A DNA stretch of 64,000 nucleotides from an uncultured Eubacteriales bacterium (GCA_900544555.1 UQWD01000002.1:124001-188000), one strand, 5' to 3'; counted from the stretch's first letter, positions 54,237-63,280 are shown. Program-made: numbers and translations. The notes: generated from the letters alone by a model not told the origin.

Positions 54237-54849
54237 CTTTGGGGGAGTCAGCTTTAGCTGGATTTATAACCATAAGTAAACCGATCCTTAGCGGCCGCCT
54301 TTGTGCCCAAGCCCCAGGTGTATTGATAAACGTCTAACGGGCCCTAAAACAACAGCCGTACGTTTATGGCTGCTGGATACAACAAGCACAATTACGATGG
54401 GCGCTCCGCCATTAGGAACGCCCAATCTTGCATACGCATTAAAGCGCATGCCAAGCCTAAACAGACATTAATGCTAATATAAATACAATTTCTCACAAAT
54501 TTGTGAATCTTATAATAAAGCTGCGTTTACCTTAAAGCCGAATAGAGGAACAGAGACAACTAAAATATATACCCTATAAAACCGGGCATGAAGCCTTAAC
54601 TTCACGGCATTAACGATTTTTATCCGTACCGGCGATTACCTGTTTTGATTTGAAATGAGATATGAATATTTAATTGCAAGCGTACAGGCTGTGACAAAAG
54701 CGATTAAACTTTTTAAGCGTTGCATGAAGGCTCTATCGCTTAGGGCACAAAGCCCCTGTGCGGGATAAGCCTTACTGCGCAAGGCTTTTGGTTCGCAACA
54801 AGAATGTGGCCGCGAGCGTATGGAAGTTATCGCTTAACAAAACTTTAAA
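54237..54849. other. Intergenic region before the giant surface protein end
   Basis: About 610 bp without a gene. Near 54766-54792 the sequence GCCTTACTGCGCAAGGC is a palindromic fragment resembling part of the dispersed repeat at 10125 and 63073. AT-rich otherwise. Confidence 0.5.
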
Positions 54850-54881
54850 CGACTGGCCCCTCCAATGCTAGGGGCCAGTCG
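54850..54881 (-). terminator. Terminator of the 1982-aa surface protein gene
   Basis: An 11-bp perfect stem CGACTGGCCCC / GGGGCCAGTCG with a 10-nt loop, followed on the minus strand by TTTAAAGTTTT, about 42 nt past the stop. Confidence 0.85.
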
Positions 54882-54922
54882 TCAACATTATAGATGCTGA
54901 TTACCGGTCGGTTATTGAAAGC

Positions 54923-57900
54923 CTATCTGCGCTTCCTGCGCGCAATGAATCCGGCTGTTCCGGCGGCAGCTGACACAGCGCCGAGTACCGTAAGGCTTAT
55001 ACCGCCAGCTTTAGGAGGATCCTCAGGCGTAGGCGTAGGCTGCCCTGGAGTAGGCGTGGGCTGCCCTGGAGTAGGCGTAGGCTGCTCAGGCGTGGGCGTG
55101 GGCTGCTCAGGCGTGGGCGTGGGCTGCTCAGGCGTAGGCGTAGGCTGCTCAGGCGTGGGAGTAGCGCCGATTTCAAGGTACCGGGCAGTTATGGTCAGGT
55201 TGCTTTGCACGTTTGTGAAAACGCCGTCCCATCCGGCAAAATCATAGCCTTCATGAACCGGAGGCTCGGGAGCCACAGCATCCTCTCCCGCAAGAACGGG
55301 CTGCTCTTCAATCGTTTCTCCGGTCAGTCCATCGACAAACGTTACCGTGTATTGTGTCTGCTCAGTCTCTACCAGCACATAGAGCCTGATTTCATTGTAA
55401 GTCGGGTTTGTCGCGGGCCATATATCAAACGCGGGGGCCTGGCCTTCTATCGATTCAACGTAGGATAGATGATCCCAAATGCCTGTTTCGCTCGAATCCG
55501 TACGCATATTGCCTTCGCCGTCCCATATCCAGTTATTCCGTGGAGACTGCGTCAGGCCCAGCCAGGAGTAGCCGTTTACCTGCACTATTTCGCAGTACTG
55601 GCTGTTGTTCAGGCTCATAATTGTCCCGGCCGTGTTTTTGGAGAATACCCAGTTGTGCTTCATTTGGGCATTTATTATCGCTTCCTGGCCGCCGTATTCG
55701 CCAAGCTGAGCGGCGTCGCCCACAAGCCGGATGCTGCTCTGACGATCATAAACGTCGCTCATCATCATCAGCTGGCCGTTATACTCGGAAGCGATAACGT
55801 ACTGCTTACCAGGAATAATTTCATTGGTGCGCACGTAAACGCCGCCTTCCACAACGGTGGTAACCGTCACGTCGCACGTATCCGTGAACCCGCCGTCCAC
55901 GGTTGTTACCGTGATTTGAGCGGCTCCTGGAGCAACCGCCGACACAACACCGTTACTGTCGACACTCGCTACGGATTCGTTGGAGGATTTCCAAGACACC
56001 GCGCGGTTCGCGGCGTTAAACGGAAGCACGGCCGCGGCCAATTTGGTGCTGGATCCAACGATCATCAGCGTTTCGTTCCGATCGAGCGTCACGCCCGTTA
56101 CGCTCACGTCGCCAGGTGGAGGCGGGGGGTTGGAGGGGACCATAAACATGCCGGTTATCTGCGCGTCATGTCCAATAGGCGAGAAATAAGTCGCTTCACC
56201 GGTTTCCAGGTTAACTTCCTGAAGGCCGTTCACATCGCAGTAAGAGGCCCACAGCATGATCTGGTTGTCGTGATCGTAGGTAAGGGACTGCCCGTAATTG
56301 ACCTCCTCACAGCCGGTAGGCCCGATAAGCTCCGCCTGAGCGGTTTCAAGATCAAGCCTGTAAAGAAGGCCGCTGTTCGCGGTTATCCCGTACGCTTCTC
56401 CCTCGGTTGTAATATCGAAAATCCAGATGATGTCTTCGGTATTGGGCTTACCGACTTCACGCAGCTCACCGGAACCCATATTAACCTCATAGAGCATCCA
56501 TCTGCCCTGCTCTCTGAAGCCAACCGCGTACATGCGGCCAGTTGCGTAATTGTAGGCCATAGACATGATCTGCGCGCCGCAGTTATAACCGTTGTAATAC
56601 CACTGTGTATCGTCGAGCGTGGTCATAAAATAATCGCCTGTAGCTGTAAACCCGTAAATCGTTCCGTAGGCATACGCCATGGCATAAGTTCCCTGGCCCG
56701 GGGTGTAAAGGGATTCAAGCTCCGATGGATTATTTGCGTAGAAGGAAACCATGTCGTCCTGCATGCCGCTGGCGGCCCAGGTACGGAACGCGTACAGCCG
56801 AGTGTCGGGCAAGCCCTCGCTGACGGTAACGGCGCATTCATCCATGAACCCGCCATCGTGTGTGGTAATGGTGATTACGGCCTCGCCGACGGATACGCCG
56901 CGGACATTGCCGTCTTGATCAACCGACGCGACGGACGTATCGGAGGAGGTCAGCGTTACTCCATCATCATACGCGTAAACAGGATTAATAACCCAGTTGA
57001 GCTTTGTTCCAGAACCCACGCGGATGTTGGCCTCATGCCGGTCAAGCTCAACGCTCTCAACCGGAATCGCTTCGCCCGCGTATACGTTGGCGAGCCAGCC
57101 GCAATCGTGCCCCTGGCTCCAGAAGCCCGTCTTTTCATAAGACCAGGTGAAGGTGTATTCGCCGGACTCAGGCGCAAAGTACACATACTCGTCCCAGGGC
57201 ATGAGCTGGAGCTCTGCGTCGTTTTCGTAGCGGGAGACTTCCTCGCCGTTGACGTAAAACGCCAGATGCGCCATGCCCGGGTGGCAGCTTACGCGCCAGT
57301 CAAAGCGGATCATCTCGCCCTCGTTGAGGTAATGCGTGGTAGAGATTTGGCTCACCGTGCTGTTCTTCGCCACGTTGGTGCTCGTTGCGCAAAGCACATC
57401 CTGGAATCTAACGACTTCCCACGGATATTCTCCGCCGGTTTCAAATTGCAGCAGGCCGGGCTCAAGGTTCAGCGCTTCGTCGAGCGACTCCGAGGGCTTA
57501 TCGCCGGAACCGTTTGCGAAATCAGCGAAGAAGGTACCGAGAACAAAATAACCCAGTTCGTCCCCGATGAACCCGAGATCGTTAATTTCTCCGGTTTGAG
57601 GATCAACGGTGTAAAGCTTCCCGTATATCCCCAGCGAGGAACCGGAAAGCGAGGAGTAGGTAAGGTAGACAAGCCCGTCTTCCCTGTTGTACGTTGCGGA
57701 CGGAACCCACGCGTTGCGATCCTCAAACCGCCCTATGGCAGTCGCGTTGCCGTCAAGATCGAGTTTTACGATGTTTCGGGTAAGGAAATCCACGGTGAAG
57801 AATTCGCCGTTACCTATGTACGCTATGGGAAGAATAAACACGTAGTCGTTCGTGTTCCACGACGCGACCTGCGTAGCGCGGCCGGTAGCGCGGTCTACCT

Positions 57901-60871
57901 CGCAAAGCTTGTTGTCGCCGGCCAGGCCATAGATTTTATCGGATTCCCAGTCGTAGGTAAGCGCCTCGATGCGCTGATTACAGGAGCCTATAAGGGTGGT
58001 TTCAAAGGTTTCGGTATCCACCGAATAGAAGTTGTAGTCGTTATCCAGCCCGTAGATGGTTTCCCCGTCGTACGCCGCGCTGAAGAACTCAACGCCCGCG
58101 CGGGAAAGCTCCGTAAGCGTGTTGGAAGGATCCAACGTGCTGAATTTCACCCACGCGGGATAAGGCACGTAGGAACCGTCGTCCGTAAAGTGGTTGCGGG
58201 TATAGCCCAAAATGGTGGTGTTATCGGGAACGCTGGGCTCCGGGTTCGCGAAGTCCGCGAAGAACGTGCCGAGCGCATAATATCCCTTTTCCTCGCCGAT
58301 GTATCCAAGGTCAACAACCTCGCCTGTTTGTGGATTCACGGAGTAGAGGTTGGAGCATGTGCCGAGCGAGGAGCCGGTAAGCGAAGTGTAGGTGAGGTAG
58401 ACAAGCCCGTCTTGCCTGTTATACGTCGCGGACGGCACCCACGCGTTCGGGTCGTTAAGGCGGCCGATAGCAGTCGCGTTGCCGTCAAGCTCCAGCTTGA
58501 AGATGTTGCGCGTTAGGAAATCCACGGTGATGAACTCACCGTTGCCGACATAGGCGATGGGCAGGATGAACTGGTAGCTGTTCGTGTTCCACGACGCGAC
58601 CTGCGTAGCGCGGCCGGTAGCGCGGTCGACTTCGCATAACTTGTTGTCGCTGGCAATGCCGTAGATCTTATCGGATTCCCAGTCGTAGGTTAGCGCCTCA
58701 ATGCGCTGATTGCAGGAGCCTATAAGGGTGGTTTCAAAGGTTTCGGTATCGACCGAGTAGAAATTGTAATCAATATCCAACCCGTAGATTGCCTCCCCGT
58801 CGAACGCCGCGCTGAAGAATTTGACGCCCGCGCGGGAAAGCTCCGTCAGCGTGCCCGCCGGGTTTTTTGTATCAAACATCACCCATGCGTTGTAAGGCAC
58901 ATAGGAGCCATCCTCACCAAAGATGTTGCGGGTATAGCCGATGATGGTGGTACCGCCCTGAAAATAGCTGCCCGTGTCGGAATACAGAGCGGTTACGGTC
59001 ATGTCGCCCTGGACCGTCGTGAATGCACGGTCCCAGCCGGAGAACTTATAACCGTCATGCTCGGGCGGTTCGGGAGCGACGGCGTCCTTGCCTATCTGTA
59101 CAGCCTGCTCCTCAATTATCTCGTTATTTAGCCCGTCCACAAAGGTTATGGTGCAATATTCAGCCGGCGTGACCGTGACCGCGCACTCAGCTTTAAATCC
59201 GCCGTCAACAGCGGCAGCTGTAATCACAGCGGTTCCCGCGCTGATTGCGCTCACTGCGCCGTTTTCAACCGTAGCCACACCCTCGTCGCTTGAGGTCCAA
59301 ACAATATCCCGTATATCGGCGTTTTCCGGCGTGAACGCGCATTCCAACCGAGCTTCGAAGTTCTCAGCCAGCGTCAGGCTCGTTTCGCTCAGGGTAATCC
59401 CCTCAACATGAACGACCGGCAGATCGCTGGCGGTAAACGTAAGAGAACCGGTTTCGTTTGCGCTGTAACCGGTTACAAGCAGATAGTATACGCCGCCCTC
59501 TAATGCGGTATAGTCAATTTTGCTGAATCGAGAACCATTGTCGTCGTTAGAGTCGATGAGATTAAAATCCGAGTCGTAAAGGCTTATATATGTATCGATC
59601 AATTTGCCGCTCGCGTCGCTTGCCGTTTCAAAGGAATATATATGAAGCGGCTCAAGCTCAACCATAAACCCAACGGCCCAGGTGATCGTGTAAGCGACTC
59701 CGTTGCGGCTGTACCGGATTTGCTCGGATTCGTTCCAGCCGAGCGTCAATCCTGCGGACTCTCCAAACTCTGCCTCGCGGTATGTAATACCGGCCTCGTT
59801 CGGGAGATCTATCGGGTTTACTACGGTGACCGCGCAGGAAGCGATGAAGTTGCCGTCGTTGGTAACAGCGCTTATCTGAGTTTCGCCCACGCTTACCGCG
59901 GTAACCAGACCATTTTGATCCACGGTTGCCACATCCTCGTCGTCGGACTGCCAGGACATGGATTTATCCGTCGCGTTCGACGGTTCAACAGCCGCGATGA
60001 GCGTGCCCTTGGAACCGACGGCCAGTATGCCCGATTCGGCGTTAAACGATATTCCAGTAACGTCGATAGGTTCGGGAACCGTAACGGAGCAATGGGCGGT
60101 AAAGCCGCCTTCTTGGGTTGTCGCCGTAATGACGGCGGTTCCCGTGCTGACGCCGGTAACGAGGCCGGCGTCGCTCACCGTCGCTACGCCTTCATCGCTG
60201 GACGACCAGGTATAGTTTTTAACTGAGGCATCTTCCGGCTCAATGAGCGCGGAGAGCTGAAGCGTTTCGTTAATGTATACGGTAGCTTCCGCCGGTTCGA
60301 CGCTCACGCCCGTTACCGGCCTAATCTCGCCGATGCGCACGTCATCAAGCCACGCGCAGTCTTCCCCATAGTCGTCGCCTGAATCCTTAACATATTTCCA
60401 TTCAAACACATGTTCGCCGGGGGTAGGCACGTAAATATGCTCCCTCCAGTCCGCAAGTACTCCGTTGGAAGGGCTTGACAAAATGGCCGCGGTCTGCCCG
60501 TCAACGATAAATAAGGCCTTATCGTAGTTCGCCTCGCTGCTTACGCTCCATTCAAACTCAATGGTCTGCCCCTCCTGAGTCGTCATGGTTGTTGTAACGG
60601 AGCTGCTTCCGTTATTTACACCCTGGCATGTGGATACGGCTGCATTGCGATCTTCCAATTCCACGGCCGTCCACGGATATTCTCCGCCAGTCGTAAAGCT
60701 GAGCGCGCCGCCCTCGATATTCAGGGCGAGATCCAGCTGTTCGTCTTTGGTGGACAAAGGATCTGCAGCTCCCTCGCCTCCTGCGCCGCCCGCCATTGCC
60801 GCGAACGGTATGGCGCAAAGTGCCATAATTACCGCCAATAGCAATGCGAACTTCTTTTTGCTGTTGTTCAT
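54923..60871 (-). CDS. Giant secreted surface protein (1982 aa) with Ig-like repeats, propeller-like duplication and PPKAGG tail
   Basis: Signal peptide KKKFALLLAVIMALCAIPFAAMA. The order after it is: a beta-sandwich module (again after the duplication), several BIG2 Ig-like domains (the pattern W-S-S-D-E-G-V-A-T-V then G-x-A-V-I-T), a pre-peptidase-C-like module, a Listeria-Bacteroides-type repeat (TITFVDGLNNEIIEEQ), two nearly identical copies of about 238 residues (FFSAA, GLDxDYNFYSVDTETFETTLIGS, ALTYDWESDKIYG) resembling beta-propeller strands, another Ig-like region, a second TVTFVDGLTGETIEEQ repeat, the PTPTPEQ stalk, PPKAGG, a hydrophobic helix and RRKRR. I chose the ATG at 60871 (TAGGAGGT, 6 nt). 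No catalytic site is recognised; an adhesin or binding role is inference. Confidence 0.88.
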   Translation of the reverse strand: MNNSKKKFALLLAVIMALCAIPFAAMAGGAGGEGAADPLSTKDEQLDLALNIEGGALSFTTGGEYPWTAVELEDRNAAVSTCQGVNNGSSSVTTTMTTQEGQTIEFEWSVSSEANYDKALFIVDGQTAAILSSPSNGVLADWREHIYVPTPGEHVFEWKYVKDSGDDYGEDCAWLDDVRIGEIRPVTGVSVEPAEATVYINETLQLSALIEPEDASVKNYTWSSSDEGVATVSDAGLVTGVSTGTAVITATTQEGGFTAHCSVTVPEPIDVTGISFNAESGILAVGSKGTLIAAVEPSNATDKSMSWQSDDEDVATVDQNGLVTAVSVGETQISAVTNDGNFIASCAVTVVNPIDLPNEAGITYREAEFGESAGLTLGWNESEQIRYSRNGVAYTITWAVGFMVELEPLHIYSFETASDASGKLIDTYISLYDSDFNLIDSNDDNGSRFSKIDYTALEGGVYYLLVTGYSANETGSLTFTASDLPVVHVEGITLSETSLTLAENFEARLECAFTPENADIRDIVWTSSDEGVATVENGAVSAISAGTAVITAAAVDGGFKAECAVTVTPAEYCTITFVDGLNNEIIEEQAVQIGKDAVAPEPPEHDGYKFSGWDRAFTTVQGDMTVTALYSDTGSYFQGGTTIIGYTRNIFGEDGSYVPYNAWVMFDTKNPAGTLTELSRAGVKFFSAAFDGEAIYGLDIDYNFYSVDTETFETTLIGSCNQRIEALTYDWESDKIYGIASDNKLCEVDRATGRATQVASWNTNSYQFILPIAYVGNGEFITVDFLTRNIFKLELDGNATAIGRLNDPNAWVPSATYNRQDGLVYLTYTSLTGSSLGTCSNLYSVNPQTGEVVDLGYIGEEKGYYALGTFFADFANPEPSVPDNTTILGYTRNHFTDDGSYVPYPAWVKFSTLDPSNTLTELSRAGVEFFSAAYDGETIYGLDNDYNFYSVDTETFETTLIGSCNQRIEALTYDWESDKIYGLAGDNKLCEVDRATGRATQVASWNTNDYVFILPIAYIGNGEFFTVDFLTRNIVKLDLDGNATAIGRFEDRNAWVPSATYNREDGLVYLTYSSLSGSSLGIYGKLYTVDPQTGEINDLGFIGDELGYFVLGTFFADFANGSGDKPSESLDEALNLEPGLLQFETGGEYPWEVVRFQDVLCATSTNVAKNSTVSQISTTHYLNEGEMIRFDWRVSCHPGMAHLAFYVNGEEVSRYENDAELQLMPWDEYVYFAPESGEYTFTWSYEKTGFWSQGHDCGWLANVYAGEAIPVESVELDRHEANIRVGSGTKLNWVINPVYAYDDGVTLTSSDTSVASVDQDGNVRGVSVGEAVITITTHDGGFMDECAVTVSEGLPDTRLYAFRTWAASGMQDDMVSFYANNPSELESLYTPGQGTYAMAYAYGTIYGFTATGDYFMTTLDDTQWYYNGYNCGAQIMSMAYNYATGRMYAVGFREQGRWMLYEVNMGSGELREVGKPNTEDIIWIFDITTEGEAYGITANSGLLYRLDLETAQAELIGPTGCEEVNYGQSLTYDHDNQIMLWASYCDVNGLQEVNLETGEATYFSPIGHDAQITGMFMVPSNPPPPPGDVSVTGVTLDRNETLMIVGSSTKLAAAVLPFNAANRAVSWKSSNESVASVDSNGVVSAVAPGAAQITVTTVDGGFTDTCDVTVTTVVEGGVYVRTNEIIPGKQYVIASEYNGQLMMMSDVYDRQSSIRLVGDAAQLGEYGGQEAIINAQMKHNWVFSKNTAGTIMSLNNSQYCEIVQVNGYSWLGLTQSPRNNWIWDGEGNMRTDSSETGIWDHLSYVESIEGQAPAFDIWPATNPTYNEIRLYVLVETEQTQYTVTFVDGLTGETIEEQPVLAGEDAVAPEPPVHEGYDFAGWDGVFTNVQSNLTITARYLEIGATPTPEQPTPTPEQPTPTPEQPTPTPEQPTPTPGQPTPTPGQPTPTPEDPPKAGGISLTVLGAVSAAAGTAGFIARRKRR
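55023..55157. repeat. 21-bp tandem repeat coding the PTPTPEQ stalk (about six units)
   Basis: About six 21-bp units (four PTPTPEQ then PTPTPGQ twice, minus-strand coding) just before the PPKAGG tail. Confidence 0.86.
57514..58955. repeat. Tandem duplication of about 715 bp inside the giant surface gene
   Basis: Copies at about 57514-58228 and 58243-58955 are nearly identical in protein and very similar in DNA. Each encodes a unit running from ILGYTRN or IIGYTRN to LGTFFADFAN. Long exact stretches survive around the TETFETTLIGSCNQRIEALT region, so the duplication is fairly recent or is being homogenised. Confidence 0.88.
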
Positions 60872-60922
60872 GACGTACCTCCTACTCAATAGTTCCACGC
60901 ATGTGGAAGGGAATGTACCAAC

Positions 60923-60951
60923 ATTATAGCATTATGCGGTGGGGTTGTCCA
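60923..60951 (-). promoter_or_regulatory. Promoter of the 1982-aa surface protein gene
   Basis: On the minus strand TGGACA (60951-60946), 17 nt and perfect TATAAT (60928-60923). Confidence 0.7.
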
Positions 60952-61076
60952 TTGAAAAAAGATGTAATTACAGTCTGTGGGGCAATTAATAATCGATAAT
61001 CATCGTATGCTCAATATTGACTTTGTTGAAGATTATCGGCATACTAATAGCAAATATGGGAGAGGATCGATCCGTT

Positions 61077-62183
61077 ATGAAAGCTCTTGGTATTATCAAT
61101 CCGCTGTTAGAAGCAATCGAGTATTTCAGATACAAGGCAAACGGCGTTTCGACGGAAAAAGTGATTAACCGCCTGCTCGCGCAGCGGGAGATCGAACGGG
61201 GAGAGTTGGAGAGAATACTCCGCCCCGCGCTTGAACTTGAAGCGTGCCTTGACAGATACATTGTAACGCCGCCAAATTGTGAGAAATATTTTTCGGATTT
61301 TGAACGCGCCGGCGGCGCTGGGGTTATTAAATCCTGCTGCGCTATGCTAACTATGTTATTTTCAGACTGCCCGGATTATACGGATATGGAAACGTTGAGA
61401 AAGGGGCTGCTCAGCCGTAGCCGAGAGGAAATACGCACGAACTTTATAAAGGAACTGGGCTCACATATCGTCGTGGACGACACGGAAGATTCCGCGAGCC
61501 AGGGAGTGGATTATTTCCTTCGGTTTGTTGAGGACATGCCCCTGTCTGAACATTCAAAGTGGCAGATTATATGCGCGTATAACCGTTTTGAGGAGTACGT
61601 TAACGAGATTTCAGCCGTATTAGAGCCTGCTGTTGAGCTGATAATTGAAAAAAAGCACCTGTACGAGCCCTATTTGGAAGGGTTTGATCGGGAATACAGC
61701 GACGTGAGCGACATTCTTGACAACATCAAGAACCTTATTGGAACACATTTTATTATAGAAGACCACGGGCTGGTGTACCCCAAAATTCTAGCTAACAGCG
61801 AGTTTACATGGATTTACCGCAAGCCTGAAGAAGGCGGGCCCGTCGTATATATCGGCATCGGCGTGCGCCCGATGTTTGAAGTGCCGTATAAAGTACAGGC
61901 TACCGTCAACTGCGAGGAGGTGCTCAAAGTATTGGGGGACAGAAACCGCCTCGCGATTATGCGCATGCTCAAAAGCAGGAGCGCCTACGGGCAGGAGATA
62001 GCGGATATGCAGGGCCTGTCGCCCAATACCATTTCCCACCATATGAACAAGCTGCAGGCCTGTAATTTAACGCAGTCCACGGTGGAGGGGAGCAAGGTGT
62101 ATTACGCGTCCAACCAAAAGACGGTGATTGCGCTCATCGAACAGCTAAAGGATATGCTGGTTGAAGAAACGCGGAACGATTAA
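61077..62183 (+). CDS. ArsR-HTH regulator with a large N-terminal domain, paralogue 2
   Basis: A 368-aa protein with the same architecture as the one at 38249: about 270 helical residues I do not recognise, then an ArsR-type winged helix (VLGDRNRLAIMRMLKSRSAYGQEI, SPNTISHHMNKLQACNL). The start is taken at the ATG 61077 (GGGAGAGGA about 9 nt upstream), which aligns with the paralogue's N-terminus; ATGs at 61017 and 61056 are alternatives. It is divergent from the 1982-aa surface protein. The palindrome TCAATATTGA (61011-61020) lies in its promoter region and may be the operator. Confidence 0.82.
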   Translation: MKALGIINPLLEAIEYFRYKANGVSTEKVINRLLAQREIERGELERILRPALELEACLDRYIVTPPNCEKYFSDFERAGGAGVIKSCCAMLTMLFSDCPDYTDMETLRKGLLSRSREEIRTNFIKELGSHIVVDDTEDSASQGVDYFLRFVEDMPLSEHSKWQIICAYNRFEEYVNEISAVLEPAVELIIEKKHLYEPYLEGFDREYSDVSDILDNIKNLIGTHFIIEDHGLVYPKILANSEFTWIYRKPEEGGPVVYIGIGVRPMFEVPYKVQATVNCEEVLKVLGDRNRLAIMRMLKSRSAYGQEIADMQGLSPNTISHHMNKLQACNLTQSTVEGSKVYYASNQKTVIALIEQLKDMLVEETRND

Positions 62184-62478
62184 CTGACTTCGCTGGCGGG
62201 GGCGAAAATTTTGGTTGATTTGGAAGGAAAGCGGCGTAAGGGTTGCGCCTTGGGATGATTGAGCGCGCTTGCGCCTAAAGTGGCGCCGCGCGCTTTGGCT
62301 ATCATAAAACGCCTCAGATTTGATAAACGGGTCTTTAGCAGGCTATGCTCGTGAGCGGCTGCGCGCTGCGAGGAAAGTTTTAGCTGCAGGGCTTATCCCT
62401 GAATGGGTGTTAAGCGCCAGCTGTGCAAGCATCCCGTAAAGCCCTAAAAAAGCGGTGTGATTTTTGACGGTTTTTCAA

Positions 62479-62811
62479 CTAGTTTCCGTCATACCCCCAT
62501 AATTTAAGCCACGCCCTTACCGATTCCTCCCAATCCTTGTGTCTCCAACCGTCCTTGTATTCCGATAAGTTCTCGCGTAAAGGCTCGAGTAAAAACTGTA
62601 AAAAATCATGCGGGCTCTTAAAAGAGTATAACTCCTCTATCCACCGCAATTTCTCCATCATCTTTTCTTCTATGGCTGCTGCGTTTTCTTCAATGGCAAT
62701 GCCGGCCTCTATTAGCCTATCTTCCCAAATCTTCGCCGATTTGCCGCAGGATGTTAGTAAAACAACCGTCAAAGTCAATACTAAGCAGACGGCAACCAAC
62801 TTGCTTTTCAT
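62479..62811 (-). CDS. Small lipoprotein of unknown function
   Basis: A 110-aa protein with a lipoprotein signal: KLVAVCLVLTLTVVLLTSC, the lipobox LTSC giving a lipidated Cys22. The remainder is hydrophilic, helical and Glu/Trp-rich (IAIEENAAAIEEKMMEKLRWIEELY; KDWEESVRAWLKLWGYDGN). It has a good site, AAGGAGG, about 9 nt before the ATG. I do not recognise the family. Confidence 0.75.
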   Translation of the reverse strand: MKSKLVAVCLVLTLTVVLLTSCGKSAKIWEDRLIEAGIAIEENAAAIEEKMMEKLRWIEELYSFKSPHDFLQFLLEPLRENLSEYKDGWRHKDWEESVRAWLKLWGYDGN

Positions 62812-63046
62812 TAATTGAGCCTCCTTTTTTTAAACTTACCTAGTATCATAGTTTGTGGAACTTACAATTCGATGACGATCGGGTGACAGATTAGTCACTT
62901 TGAATAACGGATAACTCTTATGGGAAACGGAAAAGGCGCGGTATTGTGCCCGCCGCGCCGATAATCAAGTCATGTAAACGCGAACGCGTCAATAATATTT
63001 TTCAACTTTCATGGCGTACATCATGGTAATGAACATGACAAGGGAA
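62812..63046. other. Intergenic region before the flanked repeat
   Basis: About 235 bp between the lipoprotein start and the repeat element. It must hold the lipoprotein promoter, but no good consensus was found. Confidence 0.4.
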
Positions 63047-63280
63047 GCCGGCGCCTTAGGCGCCGGACCAGTGTGTCGAAAAAGTGGCTGCGCCACGTTT
63101 TTCGAGTTACCACGGGGCGCTTTTATATTGGCGCGGTCAGCGCCCCGTGCAAAGAAACCTTTGCTGAGCAAGGCATTCCGAATCTGACGCTCATGTCGTC
63201 AGATTCGGTTGAAAGCCTACGGGGGTTGCGGATCCACCCAACCCCGGGTTTTTTGGCTGAGCCGGCGCCTTAGGCGCCGG
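63047..63280. repeat. Dispersed structured repeat, copy B, with flanking direct repeats
   Basis: The core (63073-63192) matches copy A at 10125. It contains GAAAAAGTGGC/GCCACGTTTTTC and the perfect 11-bp pair CACGGGGCGCT / AGCGCCCCGTG, then a 10-bp hairpin GAATCTGACG/CGTCAGATTC (63180-63206), then a terminator-like GGGGTTG/CAACCCC with six T residues (63222-63254). The whole is bounded by two identical 20-bp direct repeats, GCCGGCGCCTTAGGCGCCGG, at 63047-63066 and 63261-63280. Each direct repeat is itself an 8-bp palindrome around TTA. It could be a MITE-like element or a structured RNA gene. Confidence 0.75.

Noticed and set aside
55469..58516. A 1015-codon open frame on the plus strand opposite the giant surface gene
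   Set aside because: It mirrors the codon pattern of the minus-strand gene, has no ribosome binding site or recognisable domain, and its internal repeats just reflect the repeats of the real gene.
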